DNA of 8,408 nucleotides, from NCBI GenBank assembly GCA_027021325.1, contig JALUUN010000442.1, positions 1-8,408 on the forward strand, in the 5' to 3' direction. The position numbers and the translations under genes were made by a program. This document shows, in pieces, positions 1 through 4,435 of this stretch (within the stretch, counting starts at the first letter, position 1; each line of letters opens with the position of its first letter). Below the pieces are notes generated by a model, which saw only the letters and a list, made by a program, of their open reading frames with translations, did no database searches and was not told the origin of the DNA. This DNA comes from Planctomycetota bacterium. Lineage in GTDB: Bacteria; Planctomycetota; UBA1135.

Positions 1-465
1 GGCGCTCCAGCCGGCGTAGCCATGCCAGGCGGCGCCGGAACTGATGTTGATGAGGACCCCGGGAGCGCAGACGCCGGCGCCGCGGCGGCGCAGGTGGCGG
101 ACATAGGCCTGGCTGCCGTGGAAGACTCCCAGGAGGTTGACCTCGAGGTTGCGCCGGAAGTCCGCCGGGTCCAGGTCGCGCAGGGGGCCGATCGGGTCGA
201 GGACCCCGGCATTGTTGATCCAGAGGTCCAGGGCGCCGAAGCGCTCCTCGGCCTCGGCCGCAAAGGCGTGGACGGCGGCGCCGTCGGTGACGTCCAGCCG
301 GGCGCAGAGAACCTCCTCGGAGGGCTCCAGGGCGCAGGGGCTGCGGGCGCAGAGGGCGAGGCGCAGGCCCCGGGCGCGGAACTCGCGGGCGAGGCCGGCG
401 CCGATGCCGCGGCTGGCGCCGGTGATCACGGCGGTCCGGCCGTGCAGATCCCCGGGCAGGGTCAT
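1..465 (-). CDS. SDR-family oxidoreductase, sepiapterin/benzil-reductase-like (partial)
   Basis: The gene runs leftward off the window, so only the first 155 residues are present. They form an N-terminal Rossmann fold of the classical short-chain dehydrogenase family: TGASRGIG (15-22) for the dinucleotide, CAR (39-41) after the second strand with an Arg that usually favours NADP(H), DVTD (58-61), NNAG (84-87), Asn110, and the catalytic-Ser segment INISSGAA (139-146). The active-site Tyr, expected 13 residues after Ser143, would be the first residue beyond the edge. The SSGAAWHGYAGWSA ending resembles sepiapterin-reductase-like SDRs such as Bacillus YueD (benzil reductase). That subfamily is inferred and the substrate is unknown. 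The ATG is supported by GGAGG 7 nt upstream (minus strand, 477-473). It overlaps the TGA of the upstream lipoprotein gene as ATGA, so the two are probably translationally coupled in one operon. Confidence 0.9.
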   Translation of the reverse strand, partial: MTLPGDLHGRTAVITGASRGIGAGLAREFRARGLRLALCARSPCALEPSEEVLCARLDVTDGAAVHAFAAEAEERFGALDLWINNAGVLDPIGPLRDLDPADFRRNLEVNLLGVFHGSQAYVRHLRRRGAGVCAPGVLINISSGAAWHGYAGWSA

Positions 466-1076
466 CCTTCCTCCTCCGCGGCCTCCTCGCCGGCGCGGCG
501 CAGCTGGAGGCGTTCCACCTCCTGCCAGTTGCCGCTGGCGTCCAGATCGTAGACCCGGGCGCGCCACTCGCGGCCGTTGAAGAGGGTGACCTGGAACAGG
601 CTCTCGGGCCGCGCCTCGGGCTGGGGCAGGATCTCCAGGCTCTGGCCGTCGGAGGCGAGCCGCATCCAGCGCTCCGAGGCCGTTCCTGCCGGGCCGAAAG
701 AGGTGGCGACGATCATCCGCCAGACCGGATCCCAGCGGTAGAGAGCGCCGCTGCGCAGGATGCGGCCGGGACGCTCGGGATCCTGGACCGCGGTCTGCTC
801 CACGAGCCAGGAGCCGGTGACGATCCAGCTCATGCGCCGGCGCAGGCGGAGGTTCCCCTGGGCGGATTCGCTGGTCCCCTCCCATTCACCCAGAAAGCGG
901 CTCAGGGGCTCGAGGCCGCGGCGGGACTCCTCGGCCAGGGCGGCGGAGCGCGCCAGGTTCTCCAGCGGCGTCGGGCCGCCGGTCTCAGCAGCGCCGGGAT
1001 CCCGCGGCGGCAGCTGGCTGCAGGCGGCCAGCGCCATGAGGAGGCCGGCGGCTGCGCAGGCGGAGCGCGGGATCAT
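462..1076 (-). CDS. Lipoprotein with lipocalin-like (DUF1579-type) domain
   Basis: This encodes a 204-residue predicted lipoprotein. The chosen ATG gives a standard signal peptide: MIPRSA, a hydrophobic stretch, then the lipobox LAAC with the lipidated Cys at 19. Starts further upstream would add a GC-rich non-signal extension and run into the divergent glyoxalase gene. After a Pro/Gly/Glu-rich linker, residues from about 60 to 195 start with LSRFLGEWEG and continue as alternating beta-strand-like segments with Trp and Tyr (SGALYRWDP, MIVATSFGP, FNGREWRARVYD). This fits the FLGxWxG opening of DUF1579/lipocalin-like beta-barrels; it is a pattern match, not a proven homology. The C terminus is Glu-rich, and its codons double as the Shine-Dalgarno of the following SDR gene. 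It probably acts in the envelope. The ligand is unknown. Confidence 0.82.
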   Translation of the reverse strand: MIPRSACAAAGLLMALAACSQLPPRDPGAAETGGPTPLENLARSAALAEESRRGLEPLSRFLGEWEGTSESAQGNLRLRRRMSWIVTGSWLVEQTAVQDPERPGRILRSGALYRWDPVWRMIVATSFGPAGTASERWMRLASDGQSLEILPQPEARPESLFQVTLFNGREWRARVYDLDASGNWQEVERLQLRRAGEEAAEEEG

Positions 1077-1083
1077 GGCCGGG

Positions 1084-1092
1084 AGCCTAGCA
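1084..1092 (-). promoter_or_regulatory. Possible extended -10 element for the lipoprotein-SDR operon
   Basis: Read on the minus strand this is TGCTAGGCT, a TGnTAnnnT extended -10 pattern. It ends 7 nt before the ATG at 1076. There is no Shine-Dalgarno between it and the ATG, so transcription would begin at or next to the start codon (a leaderless mRNA). No good -35 is visible. This is inference from one short motif. Confidence 0.35.
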
Positions 1093-1093
1093 G

Positions 1094-1128
1094 AAGGAGG
1101 CCCGGTGGCGATCCCGCCCCCGCCGTAG
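1094..1128 (+). promoter_or_regulatory. Possible seven-codon leader ORF (MAIPPPP) before glyoxalase
   Basis: A perfect Shine-Dalgarno core AAGGAGG (1094-1100) lies 4 nt before GTG at 1105. The seven codons GTG GCG ATC CCG CCC CCG CCG end at TAG (1126-1128), which leaves 9 nt before the glyoxalase ATG at 1138. The peptide would be Met-Ala-Ile followed by four prolines, a type of run known to stall ribosomes unless EF-P relieves it. It needs a transcript starting before about 1090, and it competes with the -10 reading of the same TAG. Confidence 0.25.
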
Positions 1129-1131
1129 AAT
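1126..1131 (+). promoter_or_regulatory. Possible -10 box (TAGAAT) for glyoxalase, leaderless start
   Basis: TAGAAT is one mismatch from TATAAT and stands out in GC-rich DNA. It ends 6 nt before the ATG at 1138, so the predicted transcription start is about the A of the start codon, giving a leaderless mRNA. No Shine-Dalgarno lies between 1128 and 1138. No convincing -35 is seen around 1103-1108. Confidence 0.4.
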
Positions 1132-1137
1132 CGGGCC

Positions 1138-1509
1138 ATGCGCCTCGCCCACACGATGCTCCGGGTCCGGGACCTGGAGCGGTCCCTGGAGTTCTACTGC
1201 GGCTTCCTCGGCCTGCGGGAGGTTCGCCGCTCCCCCATCGGCGACGAGGCGACCCTCTGCTTCCTGGAGGATGAGACCGGCGGACATCAGCTGGAGCTGA
1301 CCTGGAACCACGACGGCCGCGACTACGACCTGGGCAGCCAGTTCGGCCACATCGCCTTCACCACCGAGGATCTCGAAGCGGTGGTCCGCGAGGTCGAAGA
1401 GCGCGGCTGGTGGTACCGCCGCAGCCGCCCCGAGAGCCGCAGCCGCTACATCTTCCTCAAGGATCCCGACGGCTATGACATCGAGATCCTCGAGGGGGCT
1501 CCGCGCTGA
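1138..1509 (+). CDS. gloA: Glyoxalase I (lactoylglutathione lyase), VOC family
   Basis: This encodes 123 residues, slightly shorter than E. coli GloA (135). Glyoxalase I isomerises the hemithioacetal of methylglyoxal and a thiol (usually glutathione) to S-lactoyl-thiol, a cytoplasmic detoxification step. The N terminus HTMLRVRDLERSLEFY is nearly the family signature, and the C terminus has the typical KDPDGYDIEIL. Four metal ligands fit by alignment from memory: His5, Glu53 (in QLELTWN), His71 (in FGHIAF) and Glu116 (in DIEIL). Residues around 89-103 (RGWWYRRSRPESR) differ from the usual RAAGGKVTREPGP loop and lack its glycines, so substrate or thiol preference could differ from the enteric enzyme. 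The gene heads a plus-strand run, with only 2 nt between its TGA and the next ATG, and is divergent from the lipoprotein-SDR pair. Confidence 0.93.
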   Translation: MRLAHTMLRVRDLERSLEFYCGFLGLREVRRSPIGDEATLCFLEDETGGHQLELTWNHDGRDYDLGSQFGHIAFTTEDLEAVVREVEERGWWYRRSRPESRSRYIFLKDPDGYDIEILEGAPR

Positions 1510-1511
1510 GC

Positions 1512-2525
1512 ATGGACCCGCAGCGGCCGCCGCTCCGGCCGGCACCCGGCCTGGTCTTCGACCCGCCCCTGCTCCTGGCCCCCATGGAGGGGGTCACCGA
1601 CCCCGCCTTTCGCGGCCTCGTGGCGGACTCCAACGCCCCGGGCAGCCTGGGCGGCGCCTGCACGGAGTTCCTCCGGGTCACCGGCCACCCCATGCCCGCA
1701 GCCCGGATCCTCGCCGCCTGGCCCGGACCCGACCCGCGGCTGCCCGTAGGCGTCCAGTTCATGGGCAACGACCCGGCCTGCCTGGCGCGGAGCGCCGCCA
1801 CCGCCGCCGAACTGGGCGCCCCCTTCGTGGATCTGAACTTCGGCTGCCCCGCGCCCCGGGTCTTCCAGCACCGCGCCGGCTGCGCTCTCCTCGAGGATCC
1901 GCCCCTCCTGGAGCGCCTGGTGCGGGAAGTCGTCCACGCCTGCCCCGTGCCGGTCACCGCCAAGATCCGCGCCGGGGTGCGCGACGACCGCGGCCTGGAG
2001 GAGGTCGCCCGGCGCATCGAGGACGCCGGCGCGGTCCTTCTCACCGTGCACGCGCGCCTGCGCATCCAGGGCTACGGAGAGACGGCCGACTGGAGCCGCA
2101 TCCGGCGCGCCGTGCGGGCGGTCTCCATTCCGGTCGTCGGCAACGGCGGCGCGACCACCCCCGCAGCCATCGAGGCCCTCTTCGAGGAGACCGGCTGCGC
2201 CGGTGTCATGGTCGGCCGCGGCGCCCTGGGGCGGCCCTGGATCTTCGAGGACTGGGCGCGGCTCCGTGCCGGCCGACCGCCACGGCCGCCGGAACCGGAA
2301 CGGGCGGTGCGCTGGCTGCGCCGCTACACCGAGCGCATGCTCGAAGGCGGCGCCCGGCCGCTTCAGGCCCTGGGCCGCGCCAAGCAGTCCCTGCGTGCCA
2401 TGGACGAAGCCGGAACCCTGGAAGCCGGCCCGAGGCTCCACGGCCTCCTGCGCCTGCAGGAGCTCGAGGCCTTCCTCGACGCCCTCGAGGAACTTGCCTC
2501 TCCGGGCGCCTCGCTCCGCCATTGA
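1512..2525 (+). CDS. tRNA-dihydrouridine synthase, DusC-like
   Basis: This encodes a 337-residue FMN-dependent tRNA-dihydrouridine synthase, which reduces specific uridines in tRNA with NADPH. The TIM-barrel part shows the FMN-binding opening LLLAPMEGVTDPAFR (20-34), TEFLRV (51-56), QFMGNDP (82-88), and the catalytic-Cys motif DLNFGCPAPRV with Cys112. It also has TAKIRAG with Lys151, His180 in TVHAR, VVGNGG near 202, and the phosphate-binding segment MVGRGALGRPW. The LLAPMEGV and TEF(L/V)RV pattern is closest to DusC (tRNA U16) as I recall it, but the DusA/B/C assignment is not certain. VHAR replaces the commoner VHGRT. The helical C-terminal tRNA-binding domain follows from about 255. The start lies 2 nt after the glyoxalase stop, with a weak GAGGGGG 13 nt upstream, consistent with cotranscription. 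Confidence 0.93.
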   Translation: MDPQRPPLRPAPGLVFDPPLLLAPMEGVTDPAFRGLVADSNAPGSLGGACTEFLRVTGHPMPAARILAAWPGPDPRLPVGVQFMGNDPACLARSAATAAELGAPFVDLNFGCPAPRVFQHRAGCALLEDPPLLERLVREVVHACPVPVTAKIRAGVRDDRGLEEVARRIEDAGAVLLTVHARLRIQGYGETADWSRIRRAVRAVSIPVVGNGGATTPAAIEALFEETGCAGVMVGRGALGRPWIFEDWARLRAGRPPRPPEPERAVRWLRRYTERMLEGGARPLQALGRAKQSLRAMDEAGTLEAGPRLHGLLRLQELEAFLDALEELASPGASLRH

Positions 2526-2549
2526 TTCCCGCCGGGTCCGGTTCCTAGC

Positions 2550-3227
2550 ATGGCCTCCGGCATGAGGCGCCACCTGCAGTACGGCCTTGCCGGGATCGTG
2601 GAGGGCCGCGCGGTCCGGGAGGACGGCGCCTGCACGGCTGGAGAGTTCCTCGAGGCTCTGGCTGCAGGTGGCGGTGAGGCCCTGGAAGGCCCGCCGCGCT
2701 GGGACGAGGAAAGGCGGGCGGCGCTCCTGATCCTTCACGATCCCGCCTGCGCCTTCGAAGTGGTGGTCGCCGCGGCCGAGATCCTGTGGCCGGCTCGGGC
2801 TGCCTGGGCCCTGGTGGAGCTGCTCCCCGGCGACGACCGCCACCCCGCCGAGGCGGCCCTGGAGCATCTGGGCCGCCCGAGCCGGCCCTGGCTGCCCTTG
2901 CGACTGCGTCTGAGCCTGCGCCCACCGGCCGAGCTGGAGCTGGCCGAGGCCTGCGCGCTCCTCCACGCCACCCTCCTCCAGGCCTGGACCCCCGCCCGCC
3001 GCGAGGCGGTGCGCGCCTACCGGCGCCTGGGCCGCCAGGCCGACGTCGCCCGCGAGCTCGGCGTGACCCAGCAGGCGGTGAGCCAGATGCTCCAGGGGGC
3101 GCGCTTCCGGGAACTCCGGGAGGTGGAGGAGCGCCTGGGCCGCTGGCTGGCCGGCCGGCCGGCGGCAGGGCCGGGTTTCTGGCCTCTCGGGCGGCGGGTG
3201 GCGGCTCAGACTCTCCAGAACGCCTGA
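2550..3227 (+). CDS. SatD-like protein with C-terminal helix-turn-helix
   Basis: This encodes 225 residues. The C-terminal part has a clear helix-turn-helix: AVRAYRRLGRQADVAREL then GVTQQAVSQML (about 153-181), followed by a charged helix. The Trp at 146 before the HTH, the VAxELGVTQxAVSQxL core and the following RELREVEERL all resemble the end of SatD-family proteins. The middle segment RAALLILHDPACAFEVVV and AAAEILWPARAAWALV (56-89) has the spacing of the SatD core, but the usual N-terminal GDxVxSR signature is absent, so this is either a divergent SatD or a look-alike. SatD proteins are poorly understood. No metal-binding or enzymatic motif is visible. It begins 24 nt after the dus stop with no Shine-Dalgarno. 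A second ATG at 2562 (residue 5) is possible, because TAGCAT at 2546-2551 would make it nearly leaderless. It could bind DNA or act as a regulator. Confidence 0.78.
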   Translation: MASGMRRHLQYGLAGIVEGRAVREDGACTAGEFLEALAAGGGEALEGPPRWDEERRAALLILHDPACAFEVVVAAAEILWPARAAWALVELLPGDDRHPAEAALEHLGRPSRPWLPLRLRLSLRPPAELELAEACALLHATLLQAWTPARREAVRAYRRLGRQADVARELGVTQQAVSQMLQGARFRELREVEERLGRWLAGRPAAGPGFWPLGRRVAAQTLQNA

Positions 3228-3228
3228 A

Positions 3229-3240
3229 GAACAGGTGTTC
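3229..3240 (+). promoter_or_regulatory. SOS-box-like palindrome GAAC-AGGT-GTTC
   Basis: The 12-mer fits GAACRNRYGTTC exactly, the core of the LexA box known from Bacillota and similar to the actinomycete one. It begins 2 nt after the stop of the SatD-like gene and lies 104 nt before the receiver ATG. No second copy was seen in this window. Whether this organism's LexA uses this box is unknown, and no paired -10/-35 is evident next to it. Confidence 0.3.
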
Positions 3241-3280
3241 GATTCCGCCGGGCCTCCGCCCGCTCGGACAGGAAAAACCG

Positions 3281-3302
3281 CGTCCGGTCCGGTCTCCGGA
3301 CG
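3281..3302 (+). repeat. Inverted repeat in the receiver leader
   Basis: CGTCCGG (3281-3287) can pair with CCGGACG (3296-3302). A second, overlapping stem uses GTCCGG (3287-3292) with CCGGAC (3296-3301). The two share the right arm because GTCCG is repeated in tandem. It may be an operator or RNA structure, but short GC dyads are common in such DNA. Confidence 0.3.
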
Positions 3303-3316
3303 GCACTCCAGAATCC

Positions 3317-3336
3317 GGCCCCCTTGCCCGGGGGCC
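3317..3336 (+). terminator. GC hairpin immediately before the receiver start
   Basis: GGCCCCC (3317-3323) and GGGGGCC (3330-3336) form a perfect 7-bp all-GC stem with a 6-nt loop, followed by TTTCTC and then, 7 nt after the stem, the receiver ATG. It could end transcription of the SatD-like operon, attenuate the receiver, or block ribosome access. The T-run is weak for an intrinsic terminator. Confidence 0.35.
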
Positions 3337-3343
3337 TTTCTCG

Positions 3344-3745
3344 ATGAGTGCCTCCATCCTGGTCGTTGACGACGAAACCTCGGTCCGCGAGGTCCTGTGC
3401 CGCCAGCTCCAGGCCCAGGGCTGGGTGGCACGCCAGGCCGACACGGGCCGCACCGCCCTGCAGTCCATGGAAGGCGAACTGCCGGACCTGCTCCTCCTGG
3501 ACCTGGCGATGCCGGAGATGGACGGGATCGAGGTCATGCGCGAGATGCGCCGGCGCGGCTGGTCGGTCCCCGTCGTGGCCATCAGCGGCGTGGCCGGAAG
3601 CGACTTGATGCTGCGCACCGCCCGCCTTCTCGGCGCACGCACGGTCCTCGAGAAGCCCTTCGACACCGCCCGCCTCCTCGCCGCCGTCCGCGAGGCCCTG
3701 GCGGCTGCCGGCGGGCTGCCGCGCGATCCAGCCGCCGGTCAGTAG
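3344..3745 (+). CDS. Stand-alone response-regulator receiver (CheY-like)
   Basis: This encodes 133 residues forming one receiver domain and no output domain. The start MSASILVVDDE gives the acidic pair Asp9-Asp10. The phosphoacceptor is Asp53 in LLLLDLAMPEMDG, the switch Ser is Ser81 in VVAISG, and the conserved Lys is Lys104 in EKPF. All residues needed for phosphorylation are present, so it should be an active phosphorelay element. The C-terminal AAGGLPRDPAAGQ is a short unstructured tail. No histidine kinase lies nearby. The upstream neighbour is the SatD-like HTH gene, and the 116-bp gap between them holds an SOS-like box and two dyads, which suggests separate control. No Shine-Dalgarno is visible before the ATG, and no better start is in frame. 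The TAG overlaps the convergent lipoprotein gene by 7 bp. Confidence 0.92.
   Translation: MSASILVVDDETSVREVLCRQLQAQGWVARQADTGRTALQSMEGELPDLLLLDLAMPEMDGIEVMREMRRRGWSVPVVAISGVAGSDLMLRTARLLGARTVLEKPFDTARLLAAVREALAAAGGLPRDPAAGQ
3709..3737. terminator. Weak hairpin at the receiver/lipoprotein convergence
   Basis: GGCTG (3714-3718) pairs with CAGCC (3729-3733), extended by CGGC (3709-3712) with GCCG (3734-3737) around one bulged G. It lies inside the receiver gene's 3' end, 2 nt from the stop of the opposing gene. There is no T-tract in either direction. A shared terminator is only a suggestion. Confidence 0.2.
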
Positions 3746-4305
3746 CTGGCCGCCGAGATCCCGACCCGCAGCTCGGCCGGGGCGCTCCGGGCGAAGAGCC
3801 AGGTGCGGCTCGCCCGCGGCGGCTCCCACTCCTCGGCGACCTCCTGCCAGACCAGGTGGATGATGCGCCAGCGGCCGTCCTCGTCCTGGATCAGGGAGAA
3901 CTGGTCCACGCCCTCGAAGCCCTTGGCCTGGCCCTCGGCGTCCTCCTGCTCGACGACGGCGTGGACCCAGGCGGTGGCGAGCCGGTCGTAGAGGGTGATC
4001 CAGAGGGTTTTCGGCTCGATGTGGAAGAAACGCAGGGAGTCGATGGAGGGCCCGACGCTGGCGAAGAACTCGTCCACCGGCGTGGGGATGACGGCGCCCG
4101 GGTGGTCCGGATCCATGCGCGCGACCACCGCCTCGGCGCTGAAGTCGCTGCGCACCGCCTCCCAGTCGGCGCCCACGGTCAGGCTTCCATAGTGCTCTTC
4201 CAGGAACTCGGCGATGGACTCGGCCCGGCGTTCCTCCATGCTGGCGCAGGACACCAGGAGGAAAAGCGGCAGGATCCGGAGGGGGAGGCGGGGGGTGGAG
4301 AGCAT
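3739..4305 (-). CDS. Lipoprotein with NTF2-like (SnoaL-type) domain
   Basis: This encodes 188 residues. MLSTPRLPLR, a hydrophobic core and LVSC with Cys20 form a lipoprotein signal peptide with Ala-Ser after the Cys. This start is supported by GGAGG 4 nt upstream (minus strand, 4314-4310); an upstream extension to 4437 is Arg/Pro-rich and would overlap the aconitase ATG. Residues from about 27 to 160 look like an NTF2-like cone-shaped fold: a first helix (AEFLEEHYGSL), WEAVRSDF, strands LYDRLATAWVHAVVE, and the typical closing GVDQFSLIQDEDGRWRIIHLVWQ. Such domains bind small ligands or serve as enzymes, and no catalytic set is evident. The last part, RTWLFARSAPAELRVGIS, is extra and possibly strand-forming. 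It probably sits in the envelope. It is divergent from aconitase and convergent with the receiver gene. Confidence 0.87.
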   Translation of the reverse strand: MLSTPRLPLRILPLFLLVSCASMEERRAESIAEFLEEHYGSLTVGADWEAVRSDFSAEAVVARMDPDHPGAVIPTPVDEFFASVGPSIDSLRFFHIEPKTLWITLYDRLATAWVHAVVEQEDAEGQAKGFEGVDQFSLIQDEDGRWRIIHLVWQEVAEEWEPPRASRTWLFARSAPAELRVGISAASY

Positions 4306-4309
4306 GGCC

Positions 4310-4314
4310 CCTCC
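4310..4314 (-). promoter_or_regulatory. Shine-Dalgarno of the NTF2-like lipoprotein
   Basis: On the minus strand GGAGG lies 4 nt before the ATG at 4305. It decides the start in favour of the one that yields a signal peptide. Confidence 0.6.
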
Positions 4315-4346
4315 ATTCCGCCGCCGGCGGCGCGGACGCGCAAGCC

Positions 4347-4363
4347 TCTCCGGCGGCCGGAGA
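4347..4363 (+). promoter_or_regulatory. Operator-like dyad over the aconitase -35 region
   Basis: TCTCCGG and CCGGAGA form a perfect 7-bp inverted repeat around CGG. With the -10 at 4374-4379, the -35 hexamer of a 17-bp-spaced promoter would fall at 4351-4356, inside this dyad, and no TTGACA-like hexamer is present there. It could be the site of a repressor or activator for aconitase, the divergent lipoprotein, or both. Confidence 0.4.
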
Positions 4364-4373
4364 AGCGGAAGCC

Positions 4374-4379
4374 TATAAT
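4374..4379 (+). promoter_or_regulatory. Perfect -10 box (TATAAT) for aconitase
   Basis: This is an exact TATAAT in very GC-rich DNA, 56 nt before the aconitase ATG. The predicted transcription start is near 4386, giving a leader of about 50 nt. A -35 is not recognisable. The opposite strand reads TTATAGGCT here, so the divergent lipoprotein promoter may use the same AT-rich spot. Confidence 0.6.
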
Positions 4380-4395
4380 CGCGGGCCTTTTTCCC

Positions 4396-4419
4396 GGCTC
4401 CCGGGACCGCGCGGGAGCC
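4396..4419 (+). promoter_or_regulatory. Stem-loop in the aconitase 5' leader
   Basis: GGCTCCCG (4396-4403) and CGGGAGCC (4412-4419) form a perfect 8-bp stem with an 8-nt loop, ending 16 nt before the ATG. An alternative stem, CCCGG (4393-4397) with CCGGG (4401-4405), excludes it. The leader has no Shine-Dalgarno. It may affect translation or mRNA stability. Confidence 0.4.
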
Positions 4420-4435
4420 CCAGCCGCAAGCCGCC

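Noticed and set aside
22..552. Plus-strand open frames over the left-edge gene.
   Set aside because: They are antisense to the SDR gene, whose TGASRGIG and NNAG motifs and Shine-Dalgarno settle the coding strand.
1077..1154. An upstream extension of the lipocalin-like lipoprotein to position 1154.
   Set aside because: It would overlap the divergent gloA start and place Arg/Gly-rich residues before the signal peptide. The ATG at 1076 gives a clean lipobox.
1473..3431. A 652-codon open frame on the minus strand.
   Set aside because: It lies antisense to the dus and SatD-like genes, which have clear family motifs. Its translation is Gly/Ala/Arg/Pro-rich with no motif, as expected for a shadow frame in high-GC DNA.
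4396..4419. An animal-type iron-responsive element before aconitase.
   Set aside because: The loop lacks CAGUGN and the stem lacks the bulged C at the right spacing. Only a generic hairpin remains.
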